64,000 bases of DNA from Lysobacter sp. MMG2 (GTDB lineage Bacteria > Pseudomonadota > Gammaproteobacteria > Xanthomonadales > Xanthomonadaceae): assembly GCF_016735495.2 (NCBI RefSeq), contig NZ_JAERQY020000004.1, positions 248,001 to 312,000 on the forward strand, written 5' to 3'. The position numbers and the translations under genes were made by a program. Positions 8,661-16,338 of the stretch are shown here, piece after piece. Position 1 is the stretch's first letter, and each line of letters starts with the position of its first letter. Below the pieces are notes generated by a model. The model had not been told where the DNA came from. It searched no databases and was given only the letters and a program-made list of their open reading frames with translations.

Positions 8661-10298
8661 GTGCAGCGTCGTGATTTCCTCCACCTGACCGGTGCAAGCG
8701 TCGCCGGCATGCTGTTGCCCCATAGCTCTGCATGGGGCAACAACATCGCCGCGGAGGCCTTGCTGGAGCCGGTCGACACCGTGCGCCGTCGGCAACTCGC
8801 CGACGCCGCGCTCACCACCGCCCGCGCCGGCGGCGCGCAGTACTGCGACGTGCGCGTGGGCCGTTACCTGCGCCAGTCGGTCATCACGCGCGAGTCGCGT
8901 GTGGAGAACGTGGTCAACGGCGAGTCCTCGGGCGTCGGCGTGCGCGTGCTCGCCGACGGCGCGTGGGGTTTCGCCGCCACGCACGTGCAGACGCCGGACG
9001 CCGTGGCCCAGGCCACGCGCACCGCGCTGTCCATCGCCAAGGCGAATGCGCGCAACCAGACCCGGAAGGTCGAACTGGCGCCCACGCCCGGCCTGGGCGA
9101 AGTGCGCTGGGCCACGCCGATCCGCAAGAACGGCATGGAAGTTCCGATCAAGGACAAGGTCGACCTGCTGCTGTCGGTGAACGCCGCGGCGATGAAGGCC
9201 GGTGCGGATTTCTTCAACTCCACGCTGTTCCTGATCAACGAGCAGAAGTACTTCGCCTCCAGCGACGGCAGCTACATCGACCAGGACATCCACCGCATCT
9301 GGCTGCCCGTCACCGCCACCGCGGTGGACAAGGCCAGCGGCAAGTTCCGCACGCGCAACGGCCTGTCCGCGCCGATGGGCATGGGCTACGAGTACCTGGA
9401 CGGTGCGAAGTCGGGCAAGTTCGCGCTGCCCGGCGGCATCACCGCTTACGGCACCAGTTACGACGTGATGGAAGACGCGGTGGCCGCCGCGCGCGACGCA
9501 CGCGCCAAGCTCAAGGCGCCGTCGGTGAAGCCGGGCAAGTACGATCTCGTCATCGACCCGAGCAACCTGTTCCTCACCATCCACGAGAACGTGGGTCACC
9601 CGCTCGAACTCGACCGCGTGCTCGGCTACGAAGCCAACTACGCCGGCACCAGCTTCGCCACGCTCGACAAGCGCGATGCGGGCTACAAGTGGGGCAGCGA
9701 CATCGTCAACTTCGTCGCCGACAAGACGCGTCCGGGCAGCCTGGGCGCGGTGGGTTACGACGACGAAGGCGTGAAGACGAAGCAGTGGGACCTGGTGCGC
9801 GACGGCGTCCTTGTCGACTACCAGGCCACGCGCGATGAAGCGCACATCCTGGGTCATGCGCAATCGCACGGTTGCAGCTACGCCGATTCGTGGTCGAGCG
9901 TGCAGTTCCAGCGCATGGCCAACGTCTCGCTGATGCCGGGCAAGACGCCGCTCAGCGTCGCCGACATGGTCAAGGACGTGGAAAACGGCCTGTATATCCA
10001 CGGCCGCGGCTCGTACTCCATCGACCAGCAACGCTACAACGCGCAGTTCGGCGGTCAGCTGTTCTACGAGATCAAGAACGGAAAGATCACCGGCCTCGTC
10101 GAAGACGGCGCGTACCAGATCCGCACGCCGGAATTCTGGAACGCCTGCGTGGGCATCTGCGACGAGCGCGACTTCCGCCTCTACGGTTCGTTCTTCGACG
10201 GCAAGGGCCAGCCGAGCCAGGTCTCGGCGGTTTCGCACGGCGCGGCCACGGCACGGTTCAACGGCGTCAACGTCATCAATACCGCGCGGTCGATATGA
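8661..10298 (+). CDS. TldD-like metallopeptidase with twin-arginine signal (second paralogue)
   Basis: 545 residues from GTG 8661. The N-terminus (QRRDFLHLTGASVAGMLL) is a twin-arginine signal. The zinc motif is HENVGH (His308, Glu309, His313), in the same context as in the first paralogue (PLELDRVLGYEANYAG). The two proteins are nearly identical over long stretches, e.g. SVQFQRMANVSL and SIDQQRYNAQFGGQLFYEIK, which points to duplication around the PmbA-like gene. Differences cluster at the signal, the region just before the zinc motif and a loop with NVFADKTQ in one and NFVADKTR in the other. Its stop overlaps the start of the DUF4159 gene (ATGA). Confidence 0.9.
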   Translation: MQRRDFLHLTGASVAGMLLPHSSAWGNNIAAEALLEPVDTVRRRQLADAALTTARAGGAQYCDVRVGRYLRQSVITRESRVENVVNGESSGVGVRVLADGAWGFAATHVQTPDAVAQATRTALSIAKANARNQTRKVELAPTPGLGEVRWATPIRKNGMEVPIKDKVDLLLSVNAAAMKAGADFFNSTLFLINEQKYFASSDGSYIDQDIHRIWLPVTATAVDKASGKFRTRNGLSAPMGMGYEYLDGAKSGKFALPGGITAYGTSYDVMEDAVAAARDARAKLKAPSVKPGKYDLVIDPSNLFLTIHENVGHPLELDRVLGYEANYAGTSFATLDKRDAGYKWGSDIVNFVADKTRPGSLGAVGYDDEGVKTKQWDLVRDGVLVDYQATRDEAHILGHAQSHGCSYADSWSSVQFQRMANVSLMPGKTPLSVADMVKDVENGLYIHGRGSYSIDQQRYNAQFGGQLFYEIKNGKITGLVEDGAYQIRTPEFWNACVGICDERDFRLYGSFFDGKGQPSQVSAVSHGAATARFNGVNVINTARSI

Positions 10299-10996
10299 AC
10301 CGCGCGCAGTTCCTCCGCCTGATGCTGGGGGGCGCGGCAGCGGCGCTGCTGCCTCCTCTGGCACGGGCGGCGGGCGCGGAGTACGACTTCTGGCTGACCC
10401 GCCTGAAGTACGACTCCGGCGACTGGGACGTGGACCAGCGCATGCCGGCGAACCTGGTCACCTCGCTGATCGACTACACCACCCTGCGCGTGGACCCGAA
10501 GGAGCATGTGATCGCGCTGGCCGATCCGAAGATGCTCACCGCGCCGTTCTGCTACCTCGCCGGCCACAAGCTGGTCGAGTTCAACCCGGCCGAGCGGCGC
10601 AACTTCGAACGCTACGTGCGCAACGGCGGCTTCGTGTTCGTGGACGATTGCAACCACGACATCGACGGCTTGTTCGCCAAGTCGTTCGAAGAGCAGATGG
10701 CGTCGATCTTCGGGCCGAAGGCCTTGAAGAAGCTGCCGAACAACCACGCGCTGTACCGCAGCTTCTTCCAGTTCAAGGACGGCCCGCCGGCCACGACCTT
10801 CGAGCTCAATGGTTGGGGCGACGACCTGGTGCACGATTATCTGAAGGGCATCGAGATCGACGGCCGCCTGAGCGTGCTCTACAGCAACAAGGACTACGGT
10901 TGCGAGTGGGACTACGACTGGCGCAACAAGCGTTTCCTGGCCGAGGACAACACGAAGTTCGCGGTCAATATCGTGATGTATGCGTTGAATAGCTGA
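10295..10996 (+). CDS. DUF4159 domain protein
   Basis: 233 residues. The ATG at 10295 overlaps the TldD stop by four bases, which fixes the start. The N-terminus (MNRAQFLRLMLGGAAAALLP…RAAG) is a signal sequence resembling a Tat leader but with only one arginine before the FLR stretch. The body reads YDFWLTRLKYDSGDWDVD near residue 30, then RNGGFVFVDDCNHD and NNHALYRSFFQF, the pattern of DUF4159, a glutamine-amidotransferase-like domain usually found with MoxR/BatA clusters. Its role is unknown; position between TldD and MoxR suggests an exported partner. Confidence 0.85.
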   Translation: MNRAQFLRLMLGGAAAALLPPLARAAGAEYDFWLTRLKYDSGDWDVDQRMPANLVTSLIDYTTLRVDPKEHVIALADPKMLTAPFCYLAGHKLVEFNPAERRNFERYVRNGGFVFVDDCNHDIDGLFAKSFEEQMASIFGPKALKKLPNNHALYRSFFQFKDGPPATTFELNGWGDDLVHDYLKGIEIDGRLSVLYSNKDYGCEWDYDWRNKRFLAEDNTKFAVNIVMYALNS

Positions 10997-11005
10997 CACC
11001 CCGGT

Positions 11006-11033
11006 CGTCATTCCCGCTTTCGCGGGAATGACG
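11006..11033. repeat. Perfect 12-bp hairpin of the GTCATTCCCGC family
   Basis: Two 12-base arms (CGTCATTCCCGC and its complement) around a TTTC loop, between the DUF4159 stop and moxR. The same element with 15-base arms occurs at 61655–61688, and degenerate copies lie near 34.8–34.9 kb, so this is a dispersed repeat rather than a dedicated site. Inside the operon it could act as an mRNA processing or stabilising hairpin; no T-run follows it on the plus strand. Confidence 0.85.
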
Positions 11034-11062
11034 AGCAACGAGCGAAGGCGGACCGAAACGAC

Positions 11063-12058
11063 ATGAACGACACCCTCACCGAAGCCGACCTCAAGGCGCA
11101 GCTCGAGAAGCTCGGCACGCTGCGCAACGCCATCGCCCAGGCCATCGTCGGCCAGGACGCCGTGGTCGAGCAGCTGCTCATCGGCCTGCTGGCCGGCGGC
11201 CATTGTTTGCTCGAAGGCGTGCCGGGCCTGGGCAAGACGCTGCTGGTGCGCTCGCTCGGGCAGGCGCTGGAGCTGCAGTTCCGCCGCGTGCAGTTCACGC
11301 CGGACCTGATGCCCAGCGACATCCTCGGCACCGAACTGCTGGAAGAGGACCACGGCACCGGCCATCGCCACTTCCGCTTCCAGCCGGGCCCGATCTTCAC
11401 CAACCTGCTGCTCGCCGACGAGCTCAACCGCACGCCGCCCAAGACGCAGGCCGCGCTGCTGGAGGCGATGCAGGAGCGCACCGTCAGCTACGCGGGCGTG
11501 ACGCATTCGCTGCCGGCGCCGTTCTTCGTGCTCGCCACGCAGAACCCGATCGAACAGGCCGGCACGTACCCGCTGCCGGAGGCGCAGCTCGACCGCTTCC
11601 TGCTGCACATCCGCGTCGACTACCCGACCGAGCGCGAGGAGCGCGACATCCTCGCCCAGACCACCGGCACGCACTCGGCGCATGTGCCCAGCGTGATGCA
11701 CGGTGAGGAAGTGCTGGCGTTGCAGGCACGCGTGCGCGAAGTGCATTTCGGCGAAGACCTGCTCGGCTGGGTGACGCGACTGGTGCGCGCCACACGCCCG
11801 GGTGAGGCGTCGCCCGTGGAAGTGAAGCAGTGGGTGAAGTGGGGCGCCGGCCCGCGTGCGGGCCAGTCGCTGGTGCTCGCCGCCAAGGCGCGCGCGTTGC
11901 TGCACGGACGCCTTGCTGCCACGCGCGAGGACATCGCCGCGCTCGCCGCGCCCGTGATGCGTCATCGCCTGCTGCTGTCCTTCGCTGCCGAAGCCGAACA
12001 GAAGAGCGCCGACGACGTGATCGCCGCGCTGCTGCGCGCCGTGCCGTTCAACGCCTGA
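11063..12058 (+). CDS. MoxR-family AAA+ ATPase
   Basis: 331 residues. Walker A GVPGLGKT (residues 52–59) and a Walker B/sensor region (LLADELNRTPPKTQAALLEAMQE) identify the MoxR branch of AAA+ ATPases. Sensor-1 is represented by LATQNPIEQAGTYPLPEAQ, a MoxR hallmark. MoxR proteins are chaperone-like ATPases that work with von Willebrand factor-type partners; here the downstream DUF58 and BatA-like genes supply the candidate partners. The gene starts 66 bases after DUF4159, with a perfect hairpin in the gap, and is followed by DUF58 after 13 bases. Confidence 0.95.
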   Translation: MNDTLTEADLKAQLEKLGTLRNAIAQAIVGQDAVVEQLLIGLLAGGHCLLEGVPGLGKTLLVRSLGQALELQFRRVQFTPDLMPSDILGTELLEEDHGTGHRHFRFQPGPIFTNLLLADELNRTPPKTQAALLEAMQERTVSYAGVTHSLPAPFFVLATQNPIEQAGTYPLPEAQLDRFLLHIRVDYPTEREERDILAQTTGTHSAHVPSVMHGEEVLALQARVREVHFGEDLLGWVTRLVRATRPGEASPVEVKQWVKWGAGPRAGQSLVLAAKARALLHGRLAATREDIAALAAPVMRHRLLLSFAAEAEQKSADDVIAALLRAVPFNA

Positions 12059-12071
12059 TCGAAACGCACGC

Positions 12072-12986
12072 GTGAACACGCCCGGCACCCGCATCGCCGA
12101 CTTCATTCCGCCGCAGGTGCGCGCGCGGTTGAAGGACCTGCGCCTGACCTCGCGACGCGCGGTCGGATTGCAGGGGCTGGGCCTGCATCACAGCCGCAGT
12201 CGCGGCGCCGGACTGGAATTCGCCCAGTACCGCGCGTACGAACCCGGCGACGAACTGCGCCAGATCGACTGGAAGCTCTACGCGCGCTCGGACCGCTTCT
12301 TCGTGCGCGAGGCAGAGCGCGAAAGCCCGCTGGCCGTATGGCTGCTCATCGATGCCAGCGCGTCGATGGCGCAGGAAGACAAGGCGCGGCCGGGCTGGTC
12401 GCGGCTTGCGGCGGCGAAGGGACTGGCGGCGTGCATCGCCGAACTCGCGCTGAAACAGGGCGATCGTTTCGGCCTCGTCGCGTTGCGCGACGACGGCGTG
12501 CGCCTGCTCGCGCCCGGCGCCGGATTGCGCCAGCGCGACCGCTTCCTGCTGGAGCTGCACGGCTTGCAGGCACGCGGCCGCTGGCCGTCGCCGGAGCAGT
12601 TGCGCCCGTTGTGGGAGCGCATCGGCGCGGGGGATCTGGTCGCATTGCTCAGCGACGGTTTCGATGACGGCGCGATCGAGGTGATGACGCGACTGGCCGC
12701 CGCGCGCCGCGAAGTGCTGGCGGTGCGCATCCTCACCGCCGAGGAGCGCGACTTCCCGTTCCATGGCGGCCACCGCTTCCACGATCCGGAAACCGGCGAG
12801 GAACTGCTCGGCGACGGCGCGGCGATGCGCGCCGACTTCCTCACGCGCTTCGTGCAGGCGCGACGCGAACTCGATGCGCGGCTGGACGCCAGCGGCATCC
12901 GCCATGCCGAATACGTCCTCGACCAGCCGCTGGACCTGCCGCTGCGTCGGCTGTTCGGCGCACGCGACGCGGCGGAGTACGCGTGA
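12072..12986 (+). CDS. DUF58 domain protein (von Willebrand factor-like)
   Basis: 304 residues from GTG 12072. The DUF58 core is clear: GLHHSRSRGAGLEFAQYRAY, then EPGDELRQIDWKLYARSDRFFVREAE, then LLIDASASMAQED, whose DASAS is the MIDAS-like metal site of a VWA fold. DUF58 proteins are the usual partners of MoxR ATPases. No membrane segment is seen, so it is probably cytoplasmic or peripheral. Its stop overlaps the start of the next gene by four bases (GTGA), suggesting translational coupling. Confidence 0.93.
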   Translation: MNTPGTRIADFIPPQVRARLKDLRLTSRRAVGLQGLGLHHSRSRGAGLEFAQYRAYEPGDELRQIDWKLYARSDRFFVREAERESPLAVWLLIDASASMAQEDKARPGWSRLAAAKGLAACIAELALKQGDRFGLVALRDDGVRLLAPGAGLRQRDRFLLELHGLQARGRWPSPEQLRPLWERIGAGDLVALLSDGFDDGAIEVMTRLAAARREVLAVRILTAEERDFPFHGGHRFHDPETGEELLGDGAAMRADFLTRFVQARRELDARLDASGIRHAEYVLDQPLDLPLRRLFGARDAAEYA

Positions 12987-14152
12987 GCCTGGCGTTCCTG
13001 ATCCCTGCCGCACTGGCCGCGCTCGCGGCGCTGCTGCTGCCGCTGCTCATCCACCTGGCGCGGCGCAGCGAGCAGCGTCCCACCGAATTCGCCGCGCTGC
13101 GCTGGCTGCGGCAGAAGCCCAAGCCGCGCCACCGCATCCGCTTCGACGAATGGCCGCTGCTGCTGGTCCGCCTGCTGCTGGTGGCGTTGATGGCGGCGTT
13201 GCTGGCGCGGCCTGTGTTGCACGGCGGCGAGAGCGAGGCGCCGTATGTCGCGGTCGTTCCGGGTGTGGATGCCGCGCAGGTGCGAGCGTCCGTGCCGGTC
13301 GCGGCAAACGCGCGCTGGCATTGGCTGGCGCCGGAGTTCCCGCAGATCGACACGCAGCCCGCCGCCTCGAACGCGTCCATCAGCAGCCTGCTGCGCGACC
13401 TCGATGCCCATCTGCCGCCGGGCGTTGCGCTCACGGTGATCGCGCCCGAACGCTTGCAGGGCGCGGACGCACAGCGCGTCGTGCTGTCGCGTCGCGTCGA
13501 CTGGCGCGTGGCGCCCGGTGCGATGCCCGCGCCTGCGGCCTTGCCCGCCACGCGGGCGCCCGACCTCGTGGTGCGCCATGGAGTGGGCGCGGAGTCCGCG
13601 TTGCCCTATCTGCGTGCCGCCGTCGCCGCGTGGCAGCCGCCGGGCAACGTGCCGGTTGCGCTCGATACTGCGCCCGTCGCGCAGGCATGGCCCGGCAAGA
13701 CGAAGCATCTGGTGTGGCTCGCTCCCGGCACGGTGCCGGCGAACGTGCGCGACTGGACTCGCGCGGGCGGAACGTTGCTGCTGGCTGCGAACGCCAGGCT
13801 CGAAGACGCACCGCCCATGGCCGCGCTGTGGCGCGACGAGGCGGGCGATGCGTTGATCGAAGGTGCCGCGTACGGACACGGCCGCGTGCTGCGCTTCACG
13901 CGCGCGCTGGTGCCGCAGGCGATGCCGGCGTTGCTCGATGCCGACTTCGCGCAGCATCTGCGCCGCGCGCTCGAACCCGCCGGGCCGCCGCCCACACGCG
14001 TACTGGCGAAGGCCCATGCGCCCGCCGACGGCGGCGCCGCATTCCCGATCGCGCCGCGTGACGTGCAGCCGTGGCTGGCCCTTGCGATCGCGCTGTTGTT
14101 TCTCGTCGAACGCTGGCTGGCGACGGGCCCGCGCAGGGCGGTGGCGCCATGA
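12983..14152 (+). CDS. BatA-like membrane protein
   Basis: 389 residues from GTG 12983. The N-terminus (LAFLIPAALAALAALLLPLLIHLARR, read here in parts) is the two-helix BatA N-terminal module, continued by RPTEFAALRWLRQKPKPRHR and a second helix LLLVRLLLVALMAALLARPV. A large periplasmic region follows with LVVRHGVGAESALPYLRAAV and WLAPGTVPANVRDW, and a final helix is near the end (WLALAIALLFLVERWL). The architecture matches the membrane subunits of MoxR/Bat operons. The start and stop each overlap a neighbour by four bases. Confidence 0.88.
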   Translation: MSLAFLIPAALAALAALLLPLLIHLARRSEQRPTEFAALRWLRQKPKPRHRIRFDEWPLLLVRLLLVALMAALLARPVLHGGESEAPYVAVVPGVDAAQVRASVPVAANARWHWLAPEFPQIDTQPAASNASISSLLRDLDAHLPPGVALTVIAPERLQGADAQRVVLSRRVDWRVAPGAMPAPAALPATRAPDLVVRHGVGAESALPYLRAAVAAWQPPGNVPVALDTAPVAQAWPGKTKHLVWLAPGTVPANVRDWTRAGGTLLLAANARLEDAPPMAALWRDEAGDALIEGAAYGHGRVLRFTRALVPQAMPALLDADFAQHLRRALEPAGPPPTRVLAKAHAPADGGAAFPIAPRDVQPWLALAIALLFLVERWLATGPRRAVAP

Positions 14153-16338
14153 GTGCGGCGAACCTCCTGCAGCACGCCTGGCAACAGGCACGCACGCGCC
14201 GCGCGCTGGATGCCATCGCGTGCGTGCTGCCGTGGGCGCTGGTCGCATCGACGGTGGCGTGGCGATGGCACGGCGTCGTGCTTGCGTCGACGGTGTTCGT
14301 CGTTGGCGTGGTCGCGGCGATCGCCTTCGGCGTGCAGCGTGCGCGCAAGCTCGACACGCGCTGGCTGGTGCAGCGCCTGGACGCTGCGCGTGCCGACATG
14401 GAGGACAGCGCCGACCTGCTGTTCGCGCCGGATGCCGGGCTGACAACTCTCGAACGCCTGCAACGCGAACGCCTGCAGACGCGCCTTCGGCACGGAGCGG
14501 CGCCCGATCTGCGGCCGCGCTGGTCGCTGCGCGCGATCGTGCTTTCGGCGGCGCTGGCGATGCTGGCCGCGGCGGCGGTGGTCTTCTGGCCCGCGCGACC
14601 GGCGCAGATGTTCGACGACGTCGTCGCGCAACTCAGCGGCGAAGCGGCGGCGCCCACGCACACGCGCATCGTCGAACAGAACCTGCGCGTGACACCGCCC
14701 GCGTATACGCGCCAGGGCGCGCGCGACGAACCCACGCTCGACACGCGCGCTCCGCAGGGAACGCGCCTGCAATGGGCATTGCGACTGGCCCCGCAACCCG
14801 CCGCAGCGGAACTGGTCTTCCACGACGGCCGCCGTGTCGCGTTGCGGCGCGACGGCGAGACATGGCGCGGCGACCACGTGCTCACGCGCTCGGCGCTCTA
14901 CCGCCTTGTGCTGCGCGATGCACCGCCGCTGCGCGAAGCCCGGCCGCACCGCCTCGATGCCATCGCCGACCACCCGCCGCAGGTGCGCGTGATCGAACCC
15001 GATCGCAGCCTCAGCCTCGCCACGCCGGGGCAGAAGCGGTGGCCGGTGGTGTTCGAGGCCAGCGACGACTTCGGCGTCGCGCCCGTGGCCAGGCTGCGCG
15101 TGACGCTTGCACAAGGCAGCGGCGAGAACATCACCTTCCGCGACCAGATCGTGACGCTGCGCGCCACGGGCGGCGCGACGGTGAAGCGCTTCGCGCATCA
15201 CTTGGATCTGGGTGCGCTCGGTTTCGCCGTGGGCGATGACCTGATCGCCCAACTGGAAGTGGAGGACAACCGCACGCCGTCGCCGCAGACCGCGCGCAGC
15301 GCCAGCCTGATCCTGCGCTGGCCGTCCGAGCTGGGCACCGAAACCAGCGACCTGGAAGGCATGGTGCGCAAGGTGATGCCCGCGTATTTCCGCAGCCAAC
15401 GCCAGATCATCATCGACGCCGAGGCATTGCTGAAGGACAAGCGCCGTCTCGATGCCGACGAATACCTGCGCCGCAGCGACGCGATCGGCGTGGACCAGCG
15501 CATCCTGCGCCTGCGTTACGGCCAGTTCCTCGGCGAGGAAGCCGAAGGCGAGCCCAAGCCGCCGCCGACATCGGACGACGTGTCCGCCGTGACCGAATCC
15601 GACACCGAGGCGGCCGGTCACGCTCACGTCGGCGAATCCGCCGCGCCGCAGGACGATCACGCGCACGACGACGCGAAGGGAACGGCCACCTTCGGCCAGG
15701 AAGGCGCGGTGCTGGAGGAATACGGCCACACGCACGACCACGCGGAAGCGGCGACGTTGCTGGATCCGGAAACGCGCGCCACGCTCAAGCTTGCGCTCGA
15801 CGCGATGTGGCAGTCCGAAGGCCATCTGCGACAGGGTCATCCGGAGCGCGCGCTGCCTTACGCGTACACGGCGCTCAAGCACATCAAGCAGGTGCAGCAG
15901 GCCACGCGCATCTACCTGGCACGCGTGGGGCCGGAGCTTCCGCCCATCGACGAGACGCGCCGCATGAGCGGCGACCGTGCCGGCATCGCGCGTCGCGACG
16001 ATGCGTTGGCGCGCGCGACGCCGCCCGATCCCACGCTCGATGCCCTGTGGCGCGCGCTGGACGACACGCCGGGGCGCGAGGCCGCGGCCGAGGTCGATTT
16101 CGCCGCGCTCGAACGCTGGTTGCGCACGAACGAATCGCGCGTTCCCGATCCGTTGTCGTTCATCGCCGCGGTCGATGCGCTGCGCGCGCAGCCCGCGTGC
16201 GTCGCGTGCCGGCATGAATTGCGTGCCAAGCTGTGGCCGCTGTTGCCGCGCCCGCCGGCGGCGGTGCCGCGTCGCGATGCAGGCGACGCGGACGGCCGTC
16301 GCTACCTCGACGCGCTGCGGCGGGAGACGACCCGATGA
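14149..16338 (+). CDS. DUF4175-like membrane protein with a histidine-rich insert
   Basis: 729 residues starting at ATG 14149, overlapping the BatA-like stop (ATGA). Two N-terminal helices (about 20–65: IACVLPWALVASTVAW and VVLASTVFVVGVVAAIAFG) and a third near 125–145 precede a long periplasmic part. A beta-sandwich-like segment around 280–400 includes FEASDDFGVAPVARLRV and LILRWPSELGTETSDL, which resembles DUF4175. An unusual stretch at about residues 490–533 is rich in His, Asp and Glu (GHAHVGES, DDHAHDD, YGHTHDHAE). A cysteine pair (ACVACRHE) is near the C-terminus. Function unknown; expected to work with the MoxR/DUF58 pair. Confidence 0.75.
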   Translation: MSAANLLQHAWQQARTRRALDAIACVLPWALVASTVAWRWHGVVLASTVFVVGVVAAIAFGVQRARKLDTRWLVQRLDAARADMEDSADLLFAPDAGLTTLERLQRERLQTRLRHGAAPDLRPRWSLRAIVLSAALAMLAAAAVVFWPARPAQMFDDVVAQLSGEAAAPTHTRIVEQNLRVTPPAYTRQGARDEPTLDTRAPQGTRLQWALRLAPQPAAAELVFHDGRRVALRRDGETWRGDHVLTRSALYRLVLRDAPPLREARPHRLDAIADHPPQVRVIEPDRSLSLATPGQKRWPVVFEASDDFGVAPVARLRVTLAQGSGENITFRDQIVTLRATGGATVKRFAHHLDLGALGFAVGDDLIAQLEVEDNRTPSPQTARSASLILRWPSELGTETSDLEGMVRKVMPAYFRSQRQIIIDAEALLKDKRRLDADEYLRRSDAIGVDQRILRLRYGQFLGEEAEGEPKPPPTSDDVSAVTESDTEAAGHAHVGESAAPQDDHAHDDAKGTATFGQEGAVLEEYGHTHDHAEAATLLDPETRATLKLALDAMWQSEGHLRQGHPERALPYAYTALKHIKQVQQATRIYLARVGPELPPIDETRRMSGDRAGIARRDDALARATPPDPTLDALWRALDDTPGREAAAEVDFAALERWLRTNESRVPDPLSFIAAVDALRAQPACVACRHELRAKLWPLLPRPPAAVPRRDAGDADGRRYLDALRRETTR

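Noticed and set aside
7260-10364. Antisense 1034-codon frame opposite PmbA-like, TldD and the start of DUF4159
   Set aside because: It lies exactly opposite three clear genes, has no ribosome-binding site and is composed of repeated Arg/His/Val shadows.
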